From: Isoetes taiwanensis
Lineage: Eukaryota; Streptophyta; Lycopodiopsida; Isoetales; Isoetaceae
Length of the DNA stretch: 64,000 nt
Assembly: GCA_021234155.1 (NCBI GenBank)
Contig: JAJEKV010000333.1
Coordinates: forward strand, 62,001-126,000
Direction of reading: 5' to 3'
Shown: in pieces, positions 32,145 to 44,739 of the stretch
How the letters are laid out: the number at the start of each line of letters is the position of its first letter
Numbering within the stretch: position 1 is the first letter of the stretch
Notes under the pieces: generated by a model
What the model was told of the DNA's origin: nothing
Databases searched by the model: none
Seen by the model: the letters and a program-made list of their open reading frames with translations, nothing else
Program-made: the position numbers and the translations under genes

Positions 32145-33110
32145 GTTCGCTCATTCTCTGCTTACCGTTTTCCAGAAGGAATTTCTTCCATTATTACTTG
32201 AGTTTGAATGGGGAGGGTGGCAAAAGCAATATCACTATATGCCATGTATGTTGCTTTTCTCGTGCCTAATACTCTAGCATATAAGACTCTACATTTCAGC
32301 TATCTTGGTTGGAGGTGGAAAGATGAAATGTAAAACATACTATACAAAAATGATGTCAAATATTACCGGGGCACATTATATGCTACAGGATAATTTGTTT
32401 TGCAATAGAAGATGGCTTCCAAGAAATGATGTCAATATTAGCAAGGACCTATTATATGTCAAAGTTGATTTGTTTACAACAAAAGATGGCTTCCAATTCA
32501 TATCGATAATTTGCATGACTCAACCAAAATTTATGTTGTAGTTCTTTTCATTTCTAGTCTAGTTTGTTTAACAAAATATACCACTCGCACATGATTATCC
32601 TATATTAGCGTGTTGTGAAGGAGGTTGCTAGTTGGTAGAATTTTTCCCGAGGACTTGCTATAGGACTAGGTTGCATACTTGTTCGGGACTAAGGTTGCAC
32701 CCATCTAGGTTATATTAATGAGGCACAAGAAGTACTTGAAAAATGGCCTAGAAGGATTGGGTATCATAGAATGTGATTCTTGCAAGATATCTTTGAACAT
32801 GAATTTCTCCTCAATGCAATTGAGCTCTAAGGAAATGCTTGGTCATGATTTGATTTTCTGAAATGCCACGGTTTATACATATGCGTGCATGCATGAAGAG
32901 CTTAAAAAGCTTAAATTATTTCTCGGCCAGATTAGGAAAGGGATGGGTTCGGATGGGTTTAGATGGGTGCCATGGTTGCAGCCATGCATTGAAGAAAAAA
33001 ACACTTAAATTGCACAAAATTGACTCTTTATATTGTGCTTAACTTATTGTTTTCAAGAATCAAATTATGTATGTATGACATTCTAGACTTGTCTCCAAAT
33101 TGGATTACAT
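32145..33110. other. no feature recognised
   Basis: AT-rich, no domain in any frame. Confidence 0.5.
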
Positions 33111-33113
33111 GCT

Positions 33114-33168
33114 CAAGTGTTTCTAAAGTTGTTACATGCATAAGTGTTTCTAAAATTGTTACATGCAT
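33114..33168 (+). repeat. 27-28-bp tandem duplication
   Basis: AAGTGTTTCTAAA followed by G/A TTGTTACATGCAT, two copies in tandem just before the MITE. Confidence 0.75.
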
Positions 33169-33229
33169 ATATGCCATCCTTAGTGCCCGAAGGAGGCTTG
33201 TGTTAGGCCAAGGCCCAAAATTTTTAATA

Positions 33230-33683
33230 TAACAATCAACACACAACTACCATTAACATTATTAACACAAACCATTGCATTTAATACATTTAAATTAAAA
33301 TCCCCTTAAACCCCTTTGGTTTGGGTGCATATTCACAGGGGGTTACGTAGGGCAGCGAGAGCCCCAAAAATATATTTGCAATACATGTACAAAATTAACA
33401 CCATTAAGTACATTCTCTCAAACCTTATAGTATTTTGCAAGCCTTAATATACAGTATATAAAAACTTGTACATGCATACCCCACAAATGAGGATCTCTAT
33501 GTACGGTCCAGATCTTGGAATATAGGGCAAATATGCCCATCCGACAGCTCTCGTTGCCCGGAGTAACCCCCCGTGTGAATATGCACCCAAACCAAAGGGG
33601 GTTTAAGGGGGATTTTAATTTAAATGTATTAAATGCAATGGTTTGTGTTAATAATGTTAATGGTAGTTGTGTGTTGATTGTTA
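33230..33683. mobile_element. foldback MITE with ~130-bp terminal inverted repeats
   Basis: The ends TAACAATCAACACACAACTA and its complement TAGTTGTGTGTTGATTGTTA bound 454 bp. The arms, about 33230-33361 and 33548-33683, pair over roughly 130 bp with a few small differences and leave a ~185-bp centre. TAATA flanks both sides (33225-33229 and 33684-33688) as target duplication. No ORF. The family is not recognised; the long arms and 5-bp duplication do not fit Stowaway (TA) or Tourist (TAA). Confidence 0.9.
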
Positions 33684-33689
33684 TAATAT

Positions 33690-36600
33690 AGCTGCAAATT
33701 TACATTTTTAGACACAATACTATTCACATTAGGGGAATCCCATTTTCTTCATGGCATATGCTGCGTCGAGCAAATTGGCATAATGAAGACCTATTACCAT
33801 TTTAAAGGAACATGGCATAAGCAAGAGAGATATGATTAGACTCACGCTTGTAAGCAAAATATGAATATTTATTGACCATAAAGGGGGCCCTGTTTCCCTG
33901 TAAAGCTGGATCATTAGTTTCGTTGGTGAAGTTTTCACTAGGTTGTCAATCCTTAGGTCCAGAATGCAGCATGAATGTTTTGCATGGCAGGAACTAGTTG
34001 AGTGTTCCTTACAGAAACTATGTTGATCTTTGATGTAGGCATGTCGACTGCAACATTTTACTCCACCCACTGCATCAAGCAATATACGGATGTTTTCGTC
34101 TTCGTTCCAACTATGAGCTCTATGCCAGTAGCTGCAAATGATTCGATTATTGCAAGATCTGTATCATAGATTTTCACCTTGGTTATAGTGGTAGATAGAA
34201 TGAACTGCACTGCCCTTAATTCAAATGCTAAAGGTATACCAGTACCATGTTATCGACAAAGTTAATTTGAACTTTGATTTGAGCAATGTAATGGCCAATG
34301 TAGTAAAGCTTAGACTTCATTGTTTTGTATCCGCTTAAGTTTATCATTGCAGGGTAGATCATAGGCGTGACATGTCACGCCTAAGAGCCCCCGTGGTAAT
34401 CGTTGGAGGAACATATCCGACAAACTCAAAAGAGGATCAAACCCGGCATAAAAACACTACTTGATGGAACCATGTGCCAACTTGTGCTTCTCGTGTTACC
34501 CATCCAGACGCCATATCCTTGCGCTAGGATGAATTCCAATGAATTCTCCGTGGATCAGAGATACCCAATTTTCTATATCGCTCCAAAAAGCGAAAGCTAT
34601 AGTTATGAATTTGTGGATATCTTAACGAAATCATGTTCATGTTCAAATCATATTCATGTTTAAACAGACAAAAACGTGATTTATTTAATGAAAGCATAAA
34701 TGCATAGCATTTGATAATAGAACAAAGATGCATGCATGCATGCACACGATAGTACCATCTAACCAAAGATGCATTTTAGATCAGTTCAACATAGACAAGG
34801 GTCATTATACATCTACTTAAGAAGAAAAAAACTTCTTTTGTACACATTATTATTCCTTGCTTTTAATATCTGCTCAAATATAGTCTACTGCTATGCATGG
34901 CATGTACCTTTAAAGAATCACCTAATATTTCATGTGTGATGTGCTCGACTTTGGCTCACGAGAACTCCATTGGACAAATGCCCATCTCGAAGGGAAAGAT
35001 TCCGCAAAAATCCCAACCCTACAATCGCCAGTGTACATCTATACGTAGCATGATTTGAAATAAATTAATCACATTGCAACACACCTTTGGTGGAATCGCA
35101 CTTCTCAAGATAACCAATGTAGTCTAAGACCCTTGTCGCTGCGGAGACTTGATGCTAAGATGTTAAAGTCATTTGAAGATTTCTAGAAACCGCAAACTAA
35201 CCTAATTAATTAATCATCTGGAAAAAGCATCTTTTACAACTAAAGCATTAATACCGAACTTTGCCGGTTGTTGGTTTAAAACCATCATCGGGATCTTCGC
35301 TTGTTACACGACCGCTACAACATGACCTTTTCAGATTGGTAGACTTGGCCTCGCCGAAATCACCTTAATAAGCTCACATGGGAACCGGCCAGATGTGTAA
35401 AGAATTATTCACACATAGGTAATTAAATGTGAATTTATTCCATCAAGATGTAGAATCCTAGCGGATATGCACACAGTAAAGAATATTGTAGAATCATAAG
35501 CATACATCTACAAAACAATGGAAACATAAACGTAAGTACATTGCATCATCCATTTATAAGACCTTTCATTTCCATGTAAGAAGTTCGCCCACCAAGTGTT
35601 CTAGTTGTGATCTAGTTGTTCTATTGAATCTTCGATAGAGTACAAAATTCTAGTTGTGATCGTGATACCTATACTCGACTCTTTCACCGAGCAACATCTC
35701 TAGCCATTGAATATCATATGTAAAACTCCATCTCGGCTCATCGAATATCGTGGCAAAAGATCGATGCCCTAATCGGTCGCAACGGCCAACAACACCAACA
35801 GTTCATGGCGAATAGACCAATAGGATCCCCAGTTTTGATCATTCTACTCATGTGTTGCGGTTTGCATAAACTTACCAAAATGCTATCGACGTGCTCCAGA
35901 TTTGCCAAGATAGGCCCGGACGAAAAATTCTCCGGAGAATGTATACCAAAAAAAAAAAAAAAAAACCTCCATAGCCGGCCAGGACGGGCCGCCATAGCCA
36001 AGGCGTGCCAAGATCGAGATCGAGCGCCAAACTCCGGGCAGAGAATTTCTTGGTTTTTCTAATTTCCCTGGCCCTACGATCGGAAATTACATAATCGGAC
36101 GGCCCAAAAAGATTACAGATGACGTGGCAGGACACGTGGCATAGCTAGAATTGCAGCCTTTTGTGCAGGGGGGGTTAGGCAACCCTGCTAAAAATAAAGA
36201 ATCTGAAAAATAATTACGTACCGCTTTGTTTGAAAGTTTTTATCCTTGATACAAGTCCCTTGTTATTTAAGATAAATGTGCGTAATGAGAATGAAGGTCC
36301 GTGTGAATGAATTGTGTATTGTAATTAATAAATTTTCCTTAGACTTATTTTTGGTGGGAATGTTCAAGGTTCCAGATCTGGTTATGTTAGTTAGAATGAA
36401 TATATATGAATTGCCTTAACATCATGTAGGAGCAGTTCATAATTTACAGATCTTGGGCACTCTATAAGAACATTTCTCTTAGAGATGTTCTCATTTTGCC
36501 ATGAAGATTTTTCTTTTCTGACTCGTTTAAATTTAATGGACTGAGTTACTAAATAGAAATATTTTTGGACCAAATATTTGACTTTGCATGTAATAGTAAT

Positions 36601-38545
36601 GGATGGCTATGAATATAAAGAAGATGTTTATAAGGAAGAGTAATTTGATATAATTATCTTGATAAAAAAGGGTGAAAATATTCAAATTACATATAGATTT
36701 CCATAAGATGTTATTTAATACATTATCTCATGAGATGCCTGCAATTAGTACATTGGTAATAGAGGATATCTCACGTTCATTTCCACATGTTACACTTGAA
36801 CTTGGAGAAGTAATTTTGCAATTCTTGAAATTGTATAATAGTTTGTGATGGTACGAAATAATATTCCAAAAGTACACAAAACTCAACTATCATAGTCGAT
36901 ATTGTTTGAGTTATAATTGGGATCTGCTAGTCAGCCACTATTCTCTTAAAGTTGGTGATACATTGGAATTCCGAGTCGTAGGTGAGGTTGAATGGACAAT
37001 GAACATCTATCGTGGTGGAGCACAGCATGACCAGAAGAAGTTCTGAATGTTTACTTTTATCTAATAGATATTTTGTTGCCTCTGTGAGTTTTCCACTTAT
37101 AACTATTAACATGACTATATACTGACTGTTCATCCTTTGTAATCATAGGAAGTAATACAATTTACTACTTATCTTTTTGAAGAAGAGTCTAATTTTGTGT
37201 ATACATAGATAATTTTTTATGCAATTTATCTTCAAAATCAATAAAACTATTCAACTGTTTATTGGTCAAATTTTACAAGATATATAAAATAGCATAAGCA
37301 ATCTAAGGTCGAATTTTACTATCAGGCAGAAATGTAAAATATTCTCGTGGAGTTTATCTTCTATGAACTTTGCATGGTGTGCTTCAACAGTCTTTCCAAT
37401 TTGATTTTGCCAAAGTGCACTTTTATTATATAGGTATTCAAATATAGAAGAAGAAGAAAGGAACACAATCTTCACAACCATATTGTATTTGATGTAAAGC
37501 AACACAAACTCTACAGCATATTGTAGTTGTTTTGGCCATTTGTATCATGAGTTCCTATTTCGTTACATCATTTATCGTAAAACACTTTTATCCCATCACT
37601 TTTATTTTGTTTTCTTGTGAGAATTGCCATCAAGCAGATTTTTTTTTTTTTTGTTTCAATGTGAGAAATCATATCACCCCATCCTTTGCCTTGTGATTCA
37701 TTCTTAGGAATGTTGTGTTCCCGGATTTTAACATTGGTTTTAACAAAGATGTGATGGTAGGATGGCATCTATTTTCCAGATCCCATATGTATTGTATGTA
37801 ACTTTCTTTGGTGCTGCCTTTTTTTTTTATGAAGTAGTTAAGGAACAATTCATTGTTCATCTACCTTTGTGTAGTCCACAACTGCAATGGTGTTGTTGTC
37901 GCTGACACTTGCATCTTTCTTGGCCCTCTGTATTTTTTGCTTTAAGGTTGTAGATGTTAAAGTGTACGACTATAATTTTGGAATACTCTTTTTGTTGAAG
38001 GTAAGAATATGGCAGTATATAGTTCTTGATGAGACTCAAGTAGTGAATAGTGCATCCGTGAAAGAAGGATGCCTATAATATTGTTGCAGGGGCGTTAAGA
38101 AATGGTTGCCTGTTGCTTTCTTCTATGCTTAAACAGTCATTGTTGACTGCAAAAAAGATCAATCTATTTATAATATTTTTTCAAAATACAAAAGATGAAC
38201 ATTTCCCACAGAAGAGGAGCACATGTCTGTTCTTAAGGAACTAGCTAGAGACGATCCTATATAACCTTTAAATACTATAACTTATCATAAGCACACTTAG
38301 AATTCCCTGTGGTCTCATAACAAAGAAGTTTTAGCTTTCATTGATGAGAACCATCATTTAAGATGATCCATTGGTCGCAATTTCGCTACCTTAGATTCAT
38401 TATTTCGTTGTGATACAAAATTTGATGTTGATGGTACAGCTGTTGCTTGTGCTGGCATCCTTCCTTGTGCTAGGTACTGCACAATCATCCAATATCAGTT
38501 TACATATAATTTGTAGGCAGCATGTAAGTACAACAGAATTAGAAA
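33690..38545. other. AT-rich region without recognised genes
   Basis: No frame longer than 117 codons and no domain on either strand. Small features only: ATGCATGCATGCATGCA (about 34731), an A17 run at 35949-35965 and a T-run near 37640. Confidence 0.5.
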
Positions 38546-38548
38546 AAG

Positions 38549-39046
38549 ACACAAGGTATAAATTTACAAAAGGCACAAGGTATAAGAAAACCACAAATTT
38601 ACAGAAACGCACAAGGCCATCATTCACATTAAAGAAGCCACAAGGCCATTACAATTAAAGGCACTAAGGCCTGGATTAAACAAAAGGCACAAGGCCTGGA
38701 TTAAACTGAAGGCACAAGGTATAATAAAAAGGTATTACAAAAGTGCTAACAAAACCAATTGATTAAAACAGAAAACAAAACCAGAAATTTTTCAGAAAGG
38801 CACAAGACCATTATATATTAAAGTAGGCACTAAGGCCTGTATTACAGAAGGGTCGGCACAGGCATTACATTTCAAAGGCACTAAGGCCTGTTTCACGTAT
38901 GGCCCGACAAAGCTATTACAAAGAAAGGCACTAAGGCCTATAGCATCCGCTTTTCAAAAATTACAAACGCACAAGGCCATTACAAAGAAAGGCATTAAGG
39001 CCGATAGCATCTGTGGATCAAAAAATTACAAAGGCACAAAAGGCCT
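38549..39046 (+). repeat. array of GGCACTAAGGCC / GGCACAAGGCC motifs
   Basis: Some thirteen copies of a 10-14-bp motif (GGCACTAAGGCCTG, GGCACAAGGCCATTACA, GGCACAAGGTATAA) occur in 500 bp at spacings of 20-70 bp. At the end a ~68-bp unit is tandemly duplicated (about 38911-38978 and 38979-39046): TTACAAAGAAAGGCACTAAG and TTACAAAGAAAGGCATTAAG. All copies have the same orientation. Confidence 0.65.
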
Positions 39047-39059
39047 ATTTCTCAAGAAC

Positions 39060-39701
39060 TTGATCAAAAGAAAGCTCTATGAGCTCGCAGGTCTTGAGGC
39101 CTCATCTCAGAAAAAAATTCATAGAGTTAGAGAGCTCTATCGAAAAGAAAGCAAAAATGAAAAGCATGCTACTCACTTTCCAACCAATTTTGAAATTCAA
39201 AAAATCCTCTTCTTCTTACGGGTCGAGGGGTCTTCTTCTTATTTGGTTCAGAAGACGCTCAGAACCTCATCTTCACGAATAAATACTCTGCTGCATGTCG
39301 GAAGAAACCACGTCGAGGAATCCCTTACGAAGAATCCCTTTAAGAAAGCTCGAGAAAGAAGAGTAATCATCAGCCGCTGGAATCATCGAGGAAGGCTTTC
39401 GGGACTTCCAATGAAAATTGGTTTCGGAAATTTCATGAAGGTCTTCTTTGGGCTCCCGCGAGAATTAGCCAAGAACCTATGCCATGTGGCGAAGAGCTCG
39501 GCAAAGGTAAGGAAATTAATTCTGGTGTTTCAAGGGCGAGAGGCGAGGGAAGGAGGCCGGGAGGCGGGATTCTCGGCATTGTTTGGCGAATTGGCGATGC
39601 TTCTCCTTCCGCGACTATATAAAAGTTGGCGTGAAATTAATTTTGTACCCCTCGATTTTAGGATTTTCATTACCATTAGTATCTTAATCGTAATGATTTA
39701 G
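39060..39701 (+). other. unassigned 213-codon open frame without ATG start
   Basis: The frame opens at TTG 39060 and ends at TAG 39699. The translation is Lys/Arg/Ser-rich and matches no family I know; an ATG comes only at 39411 (codon 118). ACTATATAAAAG at 39614-39625 looks like a TATA box pointing out of the frame. More likely a 5'/promoter region or LTR-like DNA than a gene. Confidence 0.2.
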
Positions 39702-42700
39702 TAGGATACGAAGTGAAATGTAATTATTTCGAAATGACCATAATTTTATTCTCTAAAAACATTAAAAAAAAAATATCTATCCTCAAATGGCCATTCTTTT
39801 TTGGACACCAATCATGTTATGTTGACTTGGCACTTGTTTAGTAATTGTAATTATAATTAGTTAGTGTAAATTGCTTGTTGACTTCAAAATTGTTGACCTA
39901 AGCTTCACCAAATTGTTGACTTACGCTTCACCAAAATTGTTGACTTATGCTTTACCAAATGCTTGGGGGTGATCTGACCACTACATCAGCTGAGACTCGA
40001 ATGCCCATCTCTGATCCGACACTGTTCAAAGTTATCTGCAAAAAAGCATGGATTAGCTTGCAGATGTTAAAAGTGCATGTTTCCTAATTCTCTAATCCAT
40101 AAACGAGTTCACTTTCTATTCTTTAATTTGAGAATTTTCTTTGCAAATAACCTTGGAGCAATTGAGCAAGAAATAAAGAGAGGAAAGGAAGAAGTCGAAC
40201 TTTTAATTTGAGATCGGGACGACGACATGCATGAAATCATGCATCCCATTGGTATTCATAGCATGAGGAAATTCTATAAGTCGCTCATCATAAATGCTAA
40301 GAGCTACTTTAGCTTGAATTTAGCGATGATTTGAAGCAGAATGGATATCGTAATTGTATCCGATCTTCCTTTTAATTTGAGCAGCAATTTTAATTCACGA
40401 ATTTAATTGTATATGTCTCAAAATATTGGTGGTGTACAATTTGTCAATGGTCATTGTAAGATTAATTGGGCAAGGTTGCACTCAATAGACACTTATATGC
40501 ACCTTACGAACCTGGCATGCAATGTCTAGGATGTAATGTTATTTATCCTTATTCCATTAACATATTTGACTTCAAATAAAGCTAGAGCTCTATAAGTAGC
40601 ATTTATAAAATTCAAAGATCATTTTCTCACATTTTGTTTGCTATGATAGGGAGATCATGGTGTGTGTCAAAAGATGCCTCAAAAAAAGTTGGGACAACAT
40701 CTTAGGTTATGTAGTTGTTATCTCATATATCAAAAACGGGATTAAATCCACAAATTTAAGCTCCTTGAGTTTGGGCGAACTAGGCCCCTTAAATCGTAAA
40801 GAAACATAAAAGGAAAAGCAAGATAAGATTGAAAGAAATGGCTAGGGGGAACGATAATACTTCTTATGTCTAAATAGTGAACTTGTTTTATAGACCTAAG
40901 CATTGTTGTTTCGCAAACCTTATCTTAGAAGGTTATCATCATAAACAGAGACGTAATCATGTTTGTCTTGAAAACTTTACCCTAAAAGATTATGACCATA
41001 AATGTGGGGAAGATTATGGATTGAACAGGAAGGAAGCACGAGTAGTTGCACACGTATGATTGATTATTTCTACCTAATTCTGATTCGCATACAAAAAAAT
41101 GATAGCAAGATTGCTACTATGGGCATATCCTGCGTTCACATATGCCTATGGGTCATTATTTAATTTACCACTACATCAGTATGATAGTTTCATAATTTTA
41201 TTTTGTTTTAGTAATTTGGCCTAGATATCTTCACTGTTTTATTAAATTCCCAGAAATTTTCTCCGAGAGTGATAAAACGCATTGTTTTGAGACCAAAAGG
41301 CAACAATGAATATCTTGTGATAATCAAAGGTCGTCATATAGCTTCTCTTCCTGAGAGTCGCCGCATGAGTAAAACACTAAAAACGACATCTACATTTTTC
41401 ATATGAACCCTATGGACCGGGAAATCCATGTCGAGGAGCTTGTTGCCTTGCGATGCGTTCTCTGTCGTCGACTCCGTCAAATAGAAGATGCAGAATTCTC
41501 TAATGTAAGTTCCCTATTATTCCCTTACGATTTTGTCAACATAAACGCGAAAAGTTCCTTAGAAGTTACATAAGGAATCTGATGAAACCTTCTCATAATT
41601 AGTTTTATATTGCATCTTGGCTCTAAATGAAATATCCTCTGACTCTAATAACTAGGTTTATTCTTAGGCCTCCGATGTGAAATGTAGGTTTAATAGATGA
41701 GAAATTGAAGCACATCTTAATTACATCCATTTGAGACATCTAAGAGGTAAAACGGAGACATAAATCCGTCTATATAGTTTGTGCCGTCAAGAAATATTCT
41801 GCTTTTGCATTGTCGATAGACAATCTCAAATCTATCTTCTAAATCTTTTAAAGCAATCCTAAGGCATTATGGAATGTGAAAGTATACAACGCAAAATCTC
41901 GGCTTTTAATTCACCATATACCATCTTAGCTCTTCAAATTCGTGTGTGATCTATTATTTGAAAGGATGCTATTTAATAGGAAAAGGAAGTTGAAGTCCAA
42001 TTCAAGAACTAACTACAAAGAAGTCTTGAAGAATTGAATAATTAAGAAATTAATTATGTTATTCGAATTTTTTCTTCCTCATGTTGCCTCTCTTTCTTGT
42101 CCATGACCTTTGTTTGTTACTCAGTCGATGATCCTTTTGTCCATCATAACCTATTCCTGCACCACTTGGAAATTTCTTTTTTTTTTCGCAGTAAGTTTAA
42201 ACCTTGACCGCTTTTTAGAAACTTTTTTTCGTAAAGCGAAACTCAAAGTTTCATTTACGCGGGGGAAAAAAGGAAGAGAAATGTTTCTTTTTTTTTTTAT
42301 TTTTATTTAGTTTCGCGTATGAGAAACAACGATTTAAACAACATATGTGTTTATTTGACTGAGTCAGACATCAAATATCTCCATAGAAGAAGCCAACTTG
42401 GGATATGGATTCAAACGTCTATTCTCTAAAATGAAGGCAATACACAAAAGATTCGTAAATTTTAAGGTATTAATTATCCCATGTGACGCCTGATATGTTT
42501 GTTGCAAGGTGTACTAATGTGGTGAATCATATGGTGACATGTCGTACATGTGGTGAATCATGTCGTGACATGTGATGCATGTGGTGAATTATGTGGTGAA
42601 TGATATCACCATTTAAACCCTAAGAATTTGGCATTTCTTCGCACTTTTGCAAATCTCCTAAGCTCGCATCACGGCCCCTCCGATTGACCTCCCTCCTTCA

Positions 42701-44150
42701 TGAAAACTGCCCAATGGACCCTATCTGCCATAAAGTTGCCATGTGGGACAACCTTTCTGCTGATCCGGATCATCGTGGACACTACCATAATATTGATCCT
42801 GCTACACAAATGCCGATTCCTTATGGGGTTTCTCATCCTCATTTGAAATCCCGCTCCGATGCAACATTGGATGAGATATGGCGAGAGAGTGCCGCTTCTA
42901 CAAACACCTTAAAATGAACCTCTACAATGGTATTTTAGTAAACTTACCTATTGTTCATTCCTTAAAGATCTTTTGATATGTTTCCTTCTAACGGACCCAC
43001 CGGATTCTAATACTTTATTCTCTGATGATCCTAGGATACCTTGACTTTTTAAGGGGAGAGGGCAAAACGAAGCTTCTCAAACATTCTCCCTTTCGGGATC
43101 CAATAATTGATGGTGTGTTTCAGAACAATATGGCATCTCGAGAGGAACGATGATCCCGATGCGTGTTGGTAAGCTAGCACAAAAGAAGGATAGTGAAGAG
43201 TTATGGGCAGCAATCTTCTGCAGAGAGGTTATCCAGGTTCACTGCTTATGGTGGTTCTTGTGGAACTATCACTTCAGCCTAACAGAAAGACAGCTCTCTA
43301 GATACAGATCGATGTACTACAATCATAGATGCATTGCAGATCTATATGGCTCACTTATTATTCCGTTGGGAGATGATGATTATTTCCGCTCACTCTACCT
43401 CAAGAATCGGCCCGCTAATGGCTATATCTTTGGGACTGGCCGAGCCCTTCAACACCTACTTCAATTCCATCTTTTTCCATGATCCATAAGCTTATACTAT
43501 GGCATTTTGAAGATAGTGATGCTATGCTATGTATTTCCTATAGCGATCTCTCACTATAATTTTCTCATCATGACACAGTCTTCTCAACCATGTGTGATGC
43601 TTTGTACTTGAATCTTTATAATTAATGATAAAACCAACTCTTACTCTGAAAAAGAAATTTTTTTTTAATAAGAAGCTAAAGATGTTGTGATGTTCCACAT
43701 ATTTATACAGTGTATGTATAAATACACGGACACGTCACGGGCTGAGGATATGCCATCATGGGGGTATCTAACCTACGGAATTAACCATAAACAATTAATT
43801 TAGCTATGCTAAATTAATAAGGGTTTAATTAAAGGTTAATTACCTAAGTAAGTTAATTAAGCTAATTAATTCATTAGTTAGGACACACCTAGCCAAACTC
43901 GATTGCCCAGAATGAGGGTGCTAATGTGAAGCAGCAAATTAGATCCCTATCCCAATTTTCCCCAAGTCCAACCAAGGAACAGGAGCAGTTGACCGCCAAG
44001 TCTATTCAAGCATCGAGATTCCGTGCCACCAAAATCCTTTTTAAATTTAGAGTAAGATCAGTTAGTTATAGACCTAAAATGTTGTGTGTGCATCAAGAAA
44101 TTTTCTCAAATATATCACCTCCTTATTGTGCACATTGGGCATTATTTCAA
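39702..44150. other. AT-rich region without recognised genes
   Basis: Short repeats only: ACATGTGGTGAATCATGT-like units of about 28 bp, three copies at 42517-42606, and a TTAATTA-rich block at 43785-43890. The frame 43150-43482 (+, 110 codons) is unbroken but not recognisable. Confidence 0.45.
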
Positions 44151-44269
44151 ATCATCACAACAAACCTGAAGGCCAGGTAATACTGTTTCTAACTAGTTTC
44201 ATAGGCTTGTTAGTATGGGAAACTCGAACATTTCTTAGAGAATGGACTGGATAAATACATAAGAATTGG

Positions 44270-44710
44270 ACGAACATGTCTATTTGTTTACATTCATAGT
44301 ACCAATTGGTAGGGAGAAGTGCAACAATAGTTTGCTTCTATTAAATCATCTCGAGATTTGCAGAGCATTTATTATTCATAAGTTAAATGAATCGATTGGA
44401 AATGTTCTTGGACCCAAAGTTAGTAACATTGGTGTCGTCCAGAGGTGAGATTTGACAAACCAAACATTGTGACATTTGATTTGTTTTGCACAAGAACATG
44501 TATCGAAAAGGCACGGGAATTCTTATACTCGATGACATTCTTTTGTAGACCAACCTTGCATAAGAAGAAAGCATTCTTGATCGTATGCGACGCCTTGAAA
44601 CGAGATATTATTCTCAAGATTCCATAGTCAAGACGAGCAAGTAATTCACACAAAAGCGGTCTTGGCGGAAATAACTTCATTCACAGCTATGATCACCCGC
44701 TTTTTGCCTT
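44270..44710 (+). pseudogene. Helitron Pif1-type helicase fragment (inverted relative to the main copy)
   Basis: EICRAFIIHKLNESI (about 44352), NIVTFDLF (about 44464), KAREFLYS (44505), CRPTLHKKKAFL (about 44545) and a YYSQDSI-like stretch match successive blocks of the minus-strand helicase at 48990-49330, at about 75-80% DNA identity by eye. Internal deletions and frameshifts make it non-functional. Confidence 0.72.
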
Positions 44711-44739
44711 GCAACTCTATATAACTTTATGCCCCCCAA

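Noticed and set aside
34729-34746. ATGC microsatellite
   Set aside because: Only about four units; no further meaning.
35948-35965. A-run as a LINE or retrogene tail
   Set aside because: No coding remnant or target duplication is visible beside it.
39060-39701. 213-codon protein gene
   Set aside because: No ATG near the start, no known domain, and a promoter-like box at its end; kept only as an unassigned frame.
43150-43482. 110-codon frame as a gene
   Set aside because: Unbroken but without recognisable domain or gene context; a homology search is needed before calling it.
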